Shown: positions 28,259 to 36,871, counted from the stretch's first letter. The stretch is 64,000 nt of DNA from Terriglobales bacterium (GCA_027485675.1 JAIXQP010000021.1:1-64000), one strand, 5' to 3'. Translations and numbers: made by a program. Notes: generated from the sequence alone by a model not told the origin.

Positions 28259-28473
28259 TCGCCGCTCGTTCGGCGGCCCTTCAGCCCCACCCCCACCAGC
28301 AGGACCCCGGCCAGCAGGAAAAAGGCTCCTGCCGAGAGCCGGTCCACGGCGGCGTGGACGTTGTCAAAGGAGGCCGTCGCCACATGGGCGCCATCCTGAT
28401 AGAGCCAGATGGCCGCTAACAGCGCGGCACACAAGCGGAGAAGCCAGATTCCTACAGCCAGAGGATTACGCAT
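28255..28473 (-). CDS. Small two-helix membrane protein
   Basis: A 72-residue protein with two hydrophobic segments (LAVGIWLLRLCAALLAAIWL and GAFFLLAGVLLVGVGL) joined by a short loop, ending in a positively charged tail. No family recognised. The longer open frame reaches 28704 but would run antisense-free into the Memo gene's 3' end, and lacks codon character there, so ATG 28473 is used. No Shine-Dalgarno. A predicted leaderless 13-codon upstream reading frame (28493-28452) overlaps its start. Confidence 0.6.
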   Translation of the reverse strand: MRNPLAVGIWLLRLCAALLAAIWLYQDGAHVATASFDNVHAAVDRLSAGAFFLLAGVLLVGVGLKGRRTSGD

Positions 28474-28547
28474 CGGTCCGTTCGCATCTTCATTGGGATA
28501 ACCTAGGGTATTTCCCGGATGCTCACCGACCCATAGAACCGGGGTAC

Positions 28548-29648
28548 TCAGGGTCCTAGGCGGTTCCCCGTACCTTTTCCGAACGTCATTCCGGCAAACG
28601 TCACCACGCTGCGGGGGTCGATCTGCCAGTGCTCGTAGGTCAGCAACTCCCCGCGGGCGCCGGGATGGGCCGCCAGATAGGAGTAGAACGGCGCGGTGCC
28701 GCACCAGTTCAGGTCATCGTTCCGCTCCCGCACCTGCGACCAGAACGCCGCCCGGTCCCCTGCCGCGAGGGCGGCGATGCGTTCGCGGTCCCGCGCTTCA
28801 ATCTCGGCCATGGAGTCGGTATAGGCCCGGCGCGCCTCCCGGTCGCCGTAGCGCGGCCCTTTGTGGGCCATATCGACGCCCAGCACCCACCGCAGCCGGT
28901 CCCCTTCCTTGGCCGACCACTCGCCCAACTCTTGAAGAAACGGGTGCCCGGGCGCCGTTAGCGGACCGCAGAGAATCGGCACAATCTCGATCTCCGGCCC
29001 GTAGAGATACTGCAGAAACACCACCTGGAACTCGATCGAGTGCTCGACGGCGAAGCACGGGTCCTCCATCGCGGCCAGGGCCGCCAGCTTCTCCGGCACC
29101 CGGGTGCGGCTCTCGCCCACTGGCGTTGCGAAGCGCTTCCGGGTCATCCCGAAGCGGTCCCGGGCGCCCTGATGCGAGGTGCCCAGCACGACGAAGGTCT
29201 TTTCCTGCGCCTCGGCCTTAGTCAGGCTGGCGGCCAGCGCGGCGTAGGCGCTGACGTAGGATCCCCGGGCCGGCTCCGGACTCGCGTGCGGCGAGGCGAT
29301 GGCGTGCAGCGGACCCGCCGGGCCGGCCTCGGCGAACCAGGTATCGAAGAGCTGCCGCAGCGCCACGCCGTCGGTCGGGTAGTTCCCGGGACCGCCATGC
29401 CGGGCCGGCAGCGTCTCGGCACGGGCGAAGGCGTCAAACATCCGGGCAAAGTTGTCGTCGTCGAGGAATCCCGCTTCGCTCAGCGGCCCGGCCAGTTCCG
29501 GCGGCAGCGGATCTTCGGCCAGCGCCGGCACCAGTCCCGGCGGGATCAGCAGCATCGCCGTCGAAATGCCGGTCGGATCGTGCAGCACCAGCCCCGGCTG
29601 TTGCGGATCGTTCGATGGAAACGCATCGATTTCCGGGCGTATACCCAT
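28548..29648 (-). CDS. Memo-family protein (AmmeMemoRadiSam protein B-like)
   Basis: A 366-residue protein. The Memo domain occupies about 120-366: PHASPEPARGSYVSAYAAL, VVLGTSHQG, ATPVGES, EHSIEFQVVFLQY, DMAHKGPRYGD and WCGTAPFYSYL. The histidines of TSHQG and EHSIE and the cysteine of WCG match the metal or active-site trio known for Memo proteins. The first 120 residues form an extra domain not in human MEMO1. In many genomes Memo lies with AMMECR1 and a radical SAM enzyme; here neither is adjacent. Biochemical role unresolved. Divergent from the pterin dehydratase across a 17-bp symmetric promoter. Confidence 0.88.
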   Translation of the reverse strand: MGIRPEIDAFPSNDPQQPGLVLHDPTGISTAMLLIPPGLVPALAEDPLPPELAGPLSEAGFLDDDNFARMFDAFARAETLPARHGGPGNYPTDGVALRQLFDTWFAEAGPAGPLHAIASPHASPEPARGSYVSAYAALAASLTKAEAQEKTFVVLGTSHQGARDRFGMTRKRFATPVGESRTRVPEKLAALAAMEDPCFAVEHSIEFQVVFLQYLYGPEIEIVPILCGPLTAPGHPFLQELGEWSAKEGDRLRWVLGVDMAHKGPRYGDREARRAYTDSMAEIEARDRERIAALAAGDRAAFWSQVRERNDDLNWCGTAPFYSYLAAHPGARGELLTYEHWQIDPRSVVTFAGMTFGKGTGNRLGP

Positions 29649-29665
29649 GGGACTATCATAAGGGC
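29649..29665. promoter_or_regulatory. Symmetric bidirectional leaderless promoter (Memo / pterin dehydratase)
   Basis: Heptamer TATCATA (29654-29660) in a 17-bp gap. Plus strand TATCAT ends 6 nt before ATG 29666; minus strand TATGAT ends 6 nt before ATG 29648. The geometry is identical to the hrpB/aminotransferase gap. Confidence 0.6.
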
Positions 29666-29959
29666 ATGGCCAAACTTAACGATACGGAACTCGAAGCAGC
29701 ACTCGAATCGCTTCCGGGCTGGACTCTGGTGAACGGGAAAATGCATCGGGAGTACGCTTTTGCCGACTTCGTTCACGCGTTTGGATTTATGGCGACTTCC
29801 GCCATCGCGATCGAGGCAATGGAGCACCACCCCGAGTGGTCCAACGTGTGGAACAAGGTCACCGTCGACCTGACCACGCACGACGTGGGCGGCATTACCT
29901 CGAAGGACATTCTCCTGGCCAACAAGCTGGAAGCGATCGCGAAAAAACTGCTGGGATAG
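29666..29959 (+). CDS. 4a-hydroxytetrahydrobiopterin dehydratase (PCD/DCoH family)
   Basis: A 97-residue pterin-4a-carbinolamine dehydratase, which recycles oxidised pterin after aromatic hydroxylase reactions. The family motif is visible as MEHHPEWSNVWNKVTVDLTTHDVGGIT, containing the conserved His-His-Pro-Glu-Trp cluster. Length is normal. ATG 29666 is preferred to upstream in-frame ATG 29615, which would be antisense to the Memo gene. No phenylalanine hydroxylase is in the window; in such cases the protein may serve molybdopterin or another pterin. The stop is 6 nt before the muropeptide-hydrolase fusion, so both may share the promoter. Confidence 0.92.
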   Translation: MAKLNDTELEAALESLPGWTLVNGKMHREYAFADFVHAFGFMATSAIAIEAMEHHPEWSNVWNKVTVDLTTHDVGGITSKDILLANKLEAIAKKLLG

Positions 29960-29965
29960 GGATTG

Positions 29966-32278
29966 ATGAAAAAGATTGGGTTCGTTTTGTTGGCCTGCGC
30001 CGGGCTTGCCGCCGCGCAGGAGTTGGCGGATATCCGTCGCGTCATCGATGAGGCGGTCGCCGCCGGCCAACTGCCGGGCGCCGTGTGCCTCGTGAGCCAT
30101 CAGGGACGGGTTGTGCACCAGAGCGTCCACGGCTCCCGCGCGCTCGTCCCCGCGGTCGAACCCATGACCGCCGACACGATCTTCGACGCGGCGTCGCTCA
30201 CCAAGGTCGTCGCCACGACGGCATCGATCATGAAGCTCGTCGAGCAAGGGCGCATCCGCCTGAACGACAAGGTGACCACCTACCTGCCCGACTACCAGGG
30301 CGGCAAGAGCGACATCACCGTTCGCCTGCTCCTCACCCATTTCTCCGGTCTCCGCCCCGATCTCGATCTCAAGCCGGAATGGTCCGGCTACGACCTCGGC
30401 ATTCGGAAGGCGCTCGTCGACAAGCCGGTGAACGCCCCCGGCGAACGCTTCGTCTACAGCGACATCAATTTCATCCTGCTCGGCGAGATCGTGCGCCAGG
30501 TCAGCGGGCGCCCGCTGGACCAGTACGCCCAGGAGGAGATCTTTAAGCCGCTCGGCATGAAGGATACCGGCTTCCGCCCGGCTGCCGATTTGACGCCCCG
30601 CATCGCCCCCACCGAACAGTATCCCGGCATGACGGCGCCCCTCCGCGGCGTCGTCCATGACGAAACCACGCGCTTCATGGGCGGCGTCGCCGGGCACGCC
30701 GGCTTGTTTACGACTGCCGACGATCTCGCCCACTTCGCCCAGGCCATCCTCAACGGCGGCGAACTCAACGGCGTCCGCATCTGGAGCCCGCTCACCGTCC
30801 GCAAGTTCACCGAGCCGCAGACCCCCTCCGACCAGCCCATCCTCCGCGGCCTCGGCTTCGATCTCGATTCCCCCTTCTCGGCCAACCGGGGCGAACTCTT
30901 CCCGATCGGCTCGGTCGGCCACACCGGCTTCACGGGAACCTCCATGTGGATCGACCCTGCCACGCAGTCCTACGTCATCCTGCTCGCCAACACCGTCCAC
31001 CCCAATCGCCGCCCGGCCATTACGCCGCTGCGCGCCAAGGTCGCCACCATTGCCGCGGCCAGCCTCGGCGTGGACGCTCCACGCACCACCCTGACCGGCT
31101 ACAACGAAACGATGTCCGGCGTCCGCCGGCACGTCAACCGGGTCGGGCAGGTGCAGACCGGTCTTGATGTTCTGGTGGCCGAAAAGTTCGCGCGCCTTAA
31201 GGGGAAGCGGGTGGGGCTCATCACGAACCACACCGGCCTCACGCTCTCCGGCCGGCTCGGCTACCTGGTGATGCGCGAGATGGGAGTCAACGTCACCGCT
31301 CTCTTTTCGCCGGAACACGGCATGTTCGGCAAAGAGGACCGCGAGGACATCGCCGACGCCCGCGAGCCGCAGACCGGCATCCGCATCTATAGCCTCTACA
31401 ATCAGGCCAATCGGAAGCCGCAGGCGTCCGTCCTGGCGGAGCTGGACGCCCTGGTTTTCGACGTTCAGGATATCGGGGCCCGGTTCTACACCTACACCAG
31501 CACGATGAAGAACACGATGGAGGCCGCGGCGGCCGCCAAGATCCCCTTCTACGTCCTCGACCGTCCCAATCCCATTACCGGCGTCCGCGTGGAAGGGCCG
31601 CTGATGGATCCGGAGCTCCAGAGCTTCATCGGCTGCCACAACATCCCGCTCCGCCACGGCATGACCGCCGGCGAACTGGCCCGGATGTTCAACGCCGAAC
31701 TGAAAATGGGCGCCAAGCTCGAAGTGGTCGCCATGAAGGGCTGGCAACGCGGCGACTGGCTCGATTCCACCGGCATCGTTTGGGTGAACCCGTCGCCCAA
31801 CATGCGCAGCTTGAACGCGGCGCTGCTCTATCCCGGCGTGGCCATGCTCGAAAGCTCGAAGAACTATTCGGTCGGCCGCGGCACGGATGCGCCGTTTGAA
31901 CAGATCGGCGCCGAATTCATTCAGGGCCGCGAACTGGCCGCGCACCTGAACGGCCGCAAAATCCCCGGCCTACGGGTGTACCCCACGCGCTTCACCCCCA
32001 ACGATTCGAACCTGAAGGGCAAGACCATTGAAGGCGTCCGCTTCGTGATCACCGATCGGGAAGGGTTCGACGCCGTCCGGCTCGGCATTGAACTGGGCGT
32101 CGCCCTGCAACGCCTCTACCCGGGACAGATGAACTTTCCGCTGAACGGAAAGCTCATTGGCAGCCAAGCCTTGCTCAAGGAGCTGGCGGCGGGCGCCGAT
32201 CCCCGGGCGGTACAGGCGCGCCTTGAAGAGGAGCTCATCCCCTTCCTGGCGCGCCGCGCCAAGTTTCTTCTTTACTGA
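29966..32278 (+). CDS. Exported fusion: beta-lactamase-fold hydrolase + DUF1343 (NamZ/GH171-like)
   Basis: A 770-residue two-domain exported protein. After a Sec signal (about 1-18, LAAAQ), the first half (to about 365) is a serine beta-lactamase/AmiE-type domain: SxxK at S77-LTK80, Y-S-D near 163 replacing YxN, and HTGFTG as the KTG-like motif. The second half (about 395-770) is a DUF1343 domain: LITNHTGL, ALFSPEHGMFG, FDVQDIGARFYTYTSTM, LDRPNPI and VWVNPSPNMRS. DUF1343 is the NamZ exo-N-acetylmuramidase family (GH171), and B. subtilis AmiE (YbbE) is a beta-lactamase-fold muramyl-amidase encoded beside NamZ. The fusion therefore likely degrades peptidoglycan fragments in the periplasm. ATG 29966 is used; a TTG precedes it directly. 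Confidence 0.88.
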   Translation: MKKIGFVLLACAGLAAAQELADIRRVIDEAVAAGQLPGAVCLVSHQGRVVHQSVHGSRALVPAVEPMTADTIFDAASLTKVVATTASIMKLVEQGRIRLNDKVTTYLPDYQGGKSDITVRLLLTHFSGLRPDLDLKPEWSGYDLGIRKALVDKPVNAPGERFVYSDINFILLGEIVRQVSGRPLDQYAQEEIFKPLGMKDTGFRPAADLTPRIAPTEQYPGMTAPLRGVVHDETTRFMGGVAGHAGLFTTADDLAHFAQAILNGGELNGVRIWSPLTVRKFTEPQTPSDQPILRGLGFDLDSPFSANRGELFPIGSVGHTGFTGTSMWIDPATQSYVILLANTVHPNRRPAITPLRAKVATIAAASLGVDAPRTTLTGYNETMSGVRRHVNRVGQVQTGLDVLVAEKFARLKGKRVGLITNHTGLTLSGRLGYLVMREMGVNVTALFSPEHGMFGKEDREDIADAREPQTGIRIYSLYNQANRKPQASVLAELDALVFDVQDIGARFYTYTSTMKNTMEAAAAAKIPFYVLDRPNPITGVRVEGPLMDPELQSFIGCHNIPLRHGMTAGELARMFNAELKMGAKLEVVAMKGWQRGDWLDSTGIVWVNPSPNMRSLNAALLYPGVAMLESSKNYSVGRGTDAPFEQIGAEFIQGRELAAHLNGRKIPGLRVYPTRFTPNDSNLKGKTIEGVRFVITDREGFDAVRLGIELGVALQRLYPGQMNFPLNGKLIGSQALLKELAAGADPRAVQARLEEELIPFLARRAKFLLY

Positions 32279-32281
32279 TAA

Positions 32282-32494
32282 CTAGACAATCGCCGTTTTG
32301 CTGGTGGCGGTAGCGCGGCCAACCGGTTCCTTCTCGGTATCGGTCGTTTTGCGCTTTGCCGCTTCCACCATCCACAGCGGAGGACGGCCTCGCCGCTTGC
32401 CCCGGCCCAAAGCGAGGCGCTCCAGAGTGGCGATTGCCTCCTCGAGCGCGTCTCTTTCCTGCTTCAATTCAGCCAAAATCTTGGTGACATCCAT
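32282..32494 (-). CDS. Small AT-hook-like coiled-coil protein
   Basis: A 70-residue basic protein: an N-terminal amphipathic helix (ILAELKQERDALEEAIATLERLA) followed by GRGKRRGRPPLW. The RGRPP core is an AT-hook-like minor-groove binding motif, and a Lys/Thr-rich tail follows. Likely a nucleoid-associated or small regulatory DNA-binding protein; related short proteins occur in acidobacteria to my knowledge. Converges on the muropeptide fusion with a 3-nt gap. Its upstream region contains an 18-bp perfect palindrome. Confidence 0.72.
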   Translation of the reverse strand: MDVTKILAELKQERDALEEAIATLERLALGRGKRRGRPPLWMVEAAKRKTTDTEKEPVGRATATSKTAIV

Positions 32495-32637
32495 TTGAGT
32501 ACCTACCGCGACGTATATTCCGTTTGCAGAACAAGGGTAGGTAAATTCAACCTTCCCCTTCTTCTTTGTACTCGAAAAAGGACATAGGTTTCAAGACTTT
32601 TGTTCTGAATTCAGAACAGACGGCCAAATTAAACGGG
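32495..32637. promoter_or_regulatory. Regulatory region of the AT-hook gene with 18-bp palindrome
   Basis: A 143-bp gap that is unusually AT-rich for this window. TGTTCTGAATTCAGAACA (32601-32618) is a perfect palindrome, and another TGTTCTG half-site lies near 32526-32532 (minus strand). A minus-strand TTGAAA...18 bp...TACAAA pair is a possible promoter just downstream of the palindrome. The palindrome lacks a T-run in the minus direction, so it is unlikely to terminate the permease operon. Confidence 0.45.
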
Positions 32638-33981
32638 TCAATTCGCGGATTTTAGGCGGCTCCAATGCCGGTAAAACGGGATGCCAATCGCGATAATGCC
32701 CAATCCCAGCAGGCTTTCGCGCGGCGATTCGAGCAGCGTCGAAACGATCAGGGCGCCCGCCACCAGAACGAACACGATCGGCACAAACGGATAGCCGAGC
32801 GTTTTGTACGGCCGCGCCAGGTCCGGCCGCTTCCGCCGCAACACGAGTACCGACGCCGTCGCCATGCCGTACAGAATCCACGACGCGAAGATCACGCAGG
32901 TGAACAGTTGATCGTACCGGCCGGTCAACACGAACAGCATCGACCAGGCCGAAAGCAGCATGATCGAATTCGCCGGGGTGAAATACTTGGGGTGAACCGT
33001 GGCAATGGAGGAGAAAAACAGCTTGTCCCGCGCCATGGCGAACGGCACCCGCGCGCCCGATAGGATCGATCCGTTCAGCGCCGCGAAGATCGAGATCATC
33101 GCCGCAATCGAAACGGCGTTGGCCCCCGGCGCATCCCAAATCCGCCGCATCATCTCCGCCGCCACCCGGTCGCTCGAAGCCACCACCTCCGCCGGCAGAA
33201 CGTAGAAATAGGCCAGATTCGCGCCCAAATAGATCGCCATGACGGTCAGCGTGCCCAGGATCAGCGCCAGCGGCAGGTTGCGCTGCGGATTCTTGATCTC
33301 GCTCGATACCATGCTGACGTTGTTCCAGCCGTCGTAGGCCCACAACGCCGCCACCAGCGCCGCGAAGAAGCCGGCGATGCCACCGGTTGAAGCGGGAATG
33401 CTCGTCGTGTAATTCGCGACCGTCCCCCCGCCAAAGGTGAGTCCGGCCAGGATGATCAAGCCAATCAGCGCGACCTTCAGAATGGTGACGCCGACCTGCA
33501 CCCCGCCGCCGACCTTGACCCCGAAATAGTTGAGAAAGCCGAGCGCCCCGATCACCACCATCGCCAGCAGCTGTCCCGACTTGATCTCCAGCCACGAGCT
33601 ACTGAAGATCGTCGCCTCCAATCCTGGGAAGAAGTTGGCCAGATAGATGAAGAAGGCCGTCGCCAGACTCGCAATCGATCCCGACTTAGCCACCCACAAC
33701 TGCGTCCACCCGTAAACGAAGGCGTAGAACGGACCGTAGGCTTCTCGCAGGTAAGCGTACTCCCCGCCCGCCTCCGGCATCATCGCGGCCAGCTCCGCGT
33801 ACGTCAACGCGCCCGCCAGCGAGAGCAAGCCGCCGAAGACGAAGACGAAAAACACCATCTCCGCCGACCCCACGCTCAGCACCATCTTCTTCGGCACCAG
33901 GAAGATTCCCGAGCCGATCACCGTTCCGACGACAATCGCCGCCGCCCCCCAGACGCCCAAATCCCGCTTCAGTTCAACCAT
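32638..33981 (-). CDS. APC-superfamily amino acid permease
   Basis: A 447-residue inner-membrane transporter with about 12 hydrophobic segments. The first helix carries GTVIGSGIFLVP, the broken TM1 substrate-binding motif of the APC superfamily, and PEAGGEYAYLREAYGP is the conserved loop after TM2/3. It resembles LAT/serine-threonine exchanger-like permeases. Substrate presumably amino acids, not further defined. It is downstream of, and overlaps by 8 nt, the sodium:solute symporter on the same strand, so the two transporters are co-expressed. Confidence 0.9.
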   Translation of the reverse strand: MVELKRDLGVWGAAAIVVGTVIGSGIFLVPKKMVLSVGSAEMVFFVFVFGGLLSLAGALTYAELAAMMPEAGGEYAYLREAYGPFYAFVYGWTQLWVAKSGSIASLATAFFIYLANFFPGLEATIFSSSWLEIKSGQLLAMVVIGALGFLNYFGVKVGGGVQVGVTILKVALIGLIILAGLTFGGGTVANYTTSIPASTGGIAGFFAALVAALWAYDGWNNVSMVSSEIKNPQRNLPLALILGTLTVMAIYLGANLAYFYVLPAEVVASSDRVAAEMMRRIWDAPGANAVSIAAMISIFAALNGSILSGARVPFAMARDKLFFSSIATVHPKYFTPANSIMLLSAWSMLFVLTGRYDQLFTCVIFASWILYGMATASVLVLRRKRPDLARPYKTLGYPFVPIVFVLVAGALIVSTLLESPRESLLGLGIIAIGIPFYRHWSRLKSAN

Positions 33982-35428
33982 TCCGGACCCTCTCTTCTCT
34001 CAGGAAAATCGAAACCAACAACGCCGTTCCCACAGTGACGGCCGAACCGATCAGGACATACCAGGTCCACGCAATGCTCGTGCCGAACTTCACATAGAGG
34101 TTCGTTAATAATCCAGCCAGCATACCCGCCATCGCCGCCTTCTCGCCAACGTGTTTGGTCAGCACCCCCAGCAGGAAGACGCCCAGCAGGCAACCGTACA
34201 CAATCGACGCAATCGACAGCCCCGACTCGAGCACGGACTGAATATTCTGGGCGACCAGCGCGATCGCGAACAGCACCCCGCCCCAACCCACCGTGATCCA
34301 GCGGGAGAACCGCAGATACTCCTCCTCGCTCCGCTGCACCTTCGCCATCGGCTTCCAGAAGTCCATCACGGTGGTGGAGGCGAGGGCGTTCAACGCCGCG
34401 CTGAGGTTCGACATGGCCGCCGCCAGCACGGCGGCCATCACGAGCCCCGCCACGCCGCGCGGCAGGTAGTCCCAGATGAACTGCGGATAGATCCGGTCCG
34501 GCACCGCGGGCGGCGCCTGCCCCGTGTCTTTGTAGTAGACGAACAGGATCAACCCGATCAGCAGAAACAGCGAGAACTGGAAGAAGATCACCACCCAACT
34601 GCCGAACAGCGCCAGGCGGCTCTCCGTCTCCGTCTTGCCGGCCAGCAGCCGCTGCACCATCAGTTGTTCGGTGCCGTGGCTCGCCGTGGTCAGGAACGCG
34701 CCGCCAATCAGCCCCGCCCAGAAGCTGTACGGCCGGCCGAAGAACTCGGCCGACCACTCGAACCGGAAGTCGAACACCCGCAGCTTGTTGCCGGCTTGCG
34801 CCACCTCCCAGATGTGCGGCCAGCCGCCGGGAACCAGTTGGAAGATGACGTACAGGCTCACCAGCGCGCCGAGGATGTAGAGGAACATCTGCACGACGTC
34901 GGTCCAGATCACGGCCGTCATGCCGCCTTCAAACGTGTAGAAGAGCGTCAGGGCCACGATGAGCAGAATCGAGGCCAGTTCGCCCGTGCCGAGGATGATC
35001 GAGATGACGATCGAAATGGCGAACACCCGGACGCCTTCCGCCATCGCCCGCAGCAGCAGAAAGCTTCCCGCCGTGAGCTTGCGGATGTTCGGGCCGAAGC
35101 GGCGCTGCATGAGCTCATACGCGGTGTACATTTCGCCGCGGAAGTACTGGGGCAGGAAGATGGTGCTGATGATGACGCGGGCGACGAGATAGCCGAAAAC
35201 CACCTGCAGAAAGCCGAAATCGCCGCGGAAGGAGATGCCCGGCGTGCCGATCACCGTCAGCGTACTGGTCTCGGCCGATACGATCGAAAACCCGATCGCC
35301 CACCACGGCGTGTTCCTCCCGCCGAGAAAATAATCCTTCAGCGAACGCTGCGAATTGCGGAATTGAGCCCCAAACCAGGTGATGCCGATCAGGTAAATCA
35401 GGATGACGCCAAGGTCGAAATAGCGCAT
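33974..35428 (-). CDS. Sodium:solute symporter (SSS family)
   Basis: A 484-residue inner-membrane protein with about 13 hydrophobic segments. RSLKDYFLGGRNTPWWAIGFSIVSAETSTLTVIGTP is the SSS N-terminal signature, and the middle carries FLTTASHGTEQLMVQRLLAGKTE; the GLVMAAVLAAAMSNLSAALNALAST segment holds TM8 sodium-site serines. Resembles SglT/NIS-like symporters of solibacterial genomes; the solute is unknown. The start ATG 35428 is selected because upstream in-frame sequence has no membrane or family character. TACACT lies 13 nt upstream of the ATG. First gene of a two-transporter unit. Confidence 0.9.
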   Translation of the reverse strand: MRYFDLGVILIYLIGITWFGAQFRNSQRSLKDYFLGGRNTPWWAIGFSIVSAETSTLTVIGTPGISFRGDFGFLQVVFGYLVARVIISTIFLPQYFRGEMYTAYELMQRRFGPNIRKLTAGSFLLLRAMAEGVRVFAISIVISIILGTGELASILLIVALTLFYTFEGGMTAVIWTDVVQMFLYILGALVSLYVIFQLVPGGWPHIWEVAQAGNKLRVFDFRFEWSAEFFGRPYSFWAGLIGGAFLTTASHGTEQLMVQRLLAGKTETESRLALFGSWVVIFFQFSLFLLIGLILFVYYKDTGQAPPAVPDRIYPQFIWDYLPRGVAGLVMAAVLAAAMSNLSAALNALASTTVMDFWKPMAKVQRSEEEYLRFSRWITVGWGGVLFAIALVAQNIQSVLESGLSIASIVYGCLLGVFLLGVLTKHVGEKAAMAGMLAGLLTNLYVKFGTSIAWTWYVLIGSAVTVGTALLVSIFLREERVRNG

Positions 35429-35510
35429 GGGAGGAAATGGGAGTGTAACATGGCAGTTGCTGGAACAATTTCGATCCGGGATCCATCTAAAGGGCGTAGT
35501 GCGAATAGCG

Positions 35511-35540
35511 TTGCGGCGCGGTTGGAGATTCGGGTATACT
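35511..35540 (+). promoter_or_regulatory. Sigma-70 type promoter of the TPR-like secreted protein
   Basis: TTGCGG (35511-35516), 18-bp spacer, TATACT (35535-35540). A leader of about 27 nt with GGGAGG (35563-35568) precedes GTG 35574. Unlike most neighbours this gene has a full leader and strong Shine-Dalgarno. Confidence 0.6.
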
Positions 35541-35573
35541 CCGGCTTTGCGCATTCTCACTCGGGAGGCATGA

Positions 35574-36848
35574 GTGTTTTTTCGGAAGACATTACTCATA
35601 ATGGGTTTGGCCGCTGGCCTGGCCCTCGGACAGGAACCCAGCTGGGTTGACCGGCAGGAATACGAATTGGTAGTGGAGCAGATCGGCAAAGCCACCGACC
35701 CGGCCAAGAAGCTGGAGCTCCTGAACCAGTGGAAGCAGAAGTATCCCAAGACCGCGTTCAGCATGCAGCGCCTCGGCCAGTTCCTGGTGACCTACCAGCA
35801 GCTCGGCAAGGCCGCGGAGATGCTCGGCGTCGCGAAAGAGATCGCGGCCGCGGATCCCAAGAATTTCACCGGTCCCTACTACGTGGCTCTGTTGACCACG
35901 TCCATGCAGACCACCGATCCCGCCGCGCTGGACGAAGGCGAAAAGGCCGCCAATCAGCTGCTGAGCGGCATCAATGACTATTTCGCGGAAGCCAAGAAGC
36001 CGGCCAACGTGGACGCCGCTGCCTGGAACAAGCAGAAAGCGGATGTGCAGAACACCGCGTGGCAGACGATCCTGTTCGTCTCGAACCAGAAGAAGGATCC
36101 GGCGCTGATCGAAGACCGTCTCCGCAAGTTCATCGACTTCAACCCGGCCAACGCCGAAGCCGCCTACAAGCTCGGCGCGGCCATCTTGGGGCAGAAGAAG
36201 CCGGAGCGGCAACCGGAAGCGCTGTGGCAGGTGGCTCGCGCCTGCGCCTTGACGGGTCCCGGCGAACTGCCGGCGGCCAACAAGAAGGCCGTCTGCGATT
36301 ACCTGAACCGGGTCTATCCGCAGTACCGCGGCGACAAGAAGGGCCTCGACAAGCTGATGGCGGATGCCGCGGCTGCCCCTTACGCTCCGTCTGGTTTTGC
36401 GATCGAAACGAAGCAGCAGGAAGATATCAAGCAGTTGGAAGAGCTGAAGAAGTCCAATCCGCAGTTGGCTCTGTGGGTGCAGTTAAAGCAGGAGCTCACC
36501 GGTCCGAACGCGGCGACGAACTTCGAGAGCAACCTGAAGGGCGCGGCGCTGCCGAAGCTCAAAGGCAAGCTGGTCTCGATGGAACCGGCTGTGAACCCGA
36601 AGAAGATCGTGGTTGGGATTTCGGACGCCGCAACGCCCGAGATCACCATCGAGCTCGAAGGCGGCACCCCGTTCCGCGGCAAGGCGGATCCGGGCACCGA
36701 AATTGAGTTCGAAGGCATCGGCAAGGAGTTCTCCGCTGATCCGTTCAACCTGACCGTCGAAGTGGAGAAAGAGAAGATCACCGGCTGGCCCGTCCAGGCC
36801 GCTGCTCCGAAGCCGGCCGCCAAGAAGGGCGCCGCGAAGAAGAAGTAA
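35574..36848 (+). CDS. Secreted TPR-like protein of unknown function
   Basis: A 424-residue exported protein. Signal peptide ends near LALGQ (20). Residues about 25-260 are helical with TPR-like pairs (LELLNQWKQKYPKTAFSMQRLGQFL, FNPANAEAAYKLGAAILG); about 300-400 is beta-rich (PEITIELEGGTPFRGKADPGTEIEFEG), and the tail is a Lys/Ala/Pro-rich basic stretch. Lysine is almost always AAG and codon choice is tidy, consistent with high expression, as is the combination of a good promoter, a strong Shine-Dalgarno and an intrinsic terminator. GTG start chosen from the Shine-Dalgarno and signal peptide. Family not recognised. Confidence 0.8.
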   Translation: MFFRKTLLIMGLAAGLALGQEPSWVDRQEYELVVEQIGKATDPAKKLELLNQWKQKYPKTAFSMQRLGQFLVTYQQLGKAAEMLGVAKEIAAADPKNFTGPYYVALLTTSMQTTDPAALDEGEKAANQLLSGINDYFAEAKKPANVDAAAWNKQKADVQNTAWQTILFVSNQKKDPALIEDRLRKFIDFNPANAEAAYKLGAAILGQKKPERQPEALWQVARACALTGPGELPAANKKAVCDYLNRVYPQYRGDKKGLDKLMADAAAAPYAPSGFAIETKQQEDIKQLEELKKSNPQLALWVQLKQELTGPNAATNFESNLKGAALPKLKGKLVSMEPAVNPKKIVVGISDAATPEITIELEGGTPFRGKADPGTEIEFEGIGKEFSADPFNLTVEVEKEKITGWPVQAAAPKPAAKKGAAKKK

Positions 36849-36871
36849 GTAGTCCTGACTGTAGTAACGTG

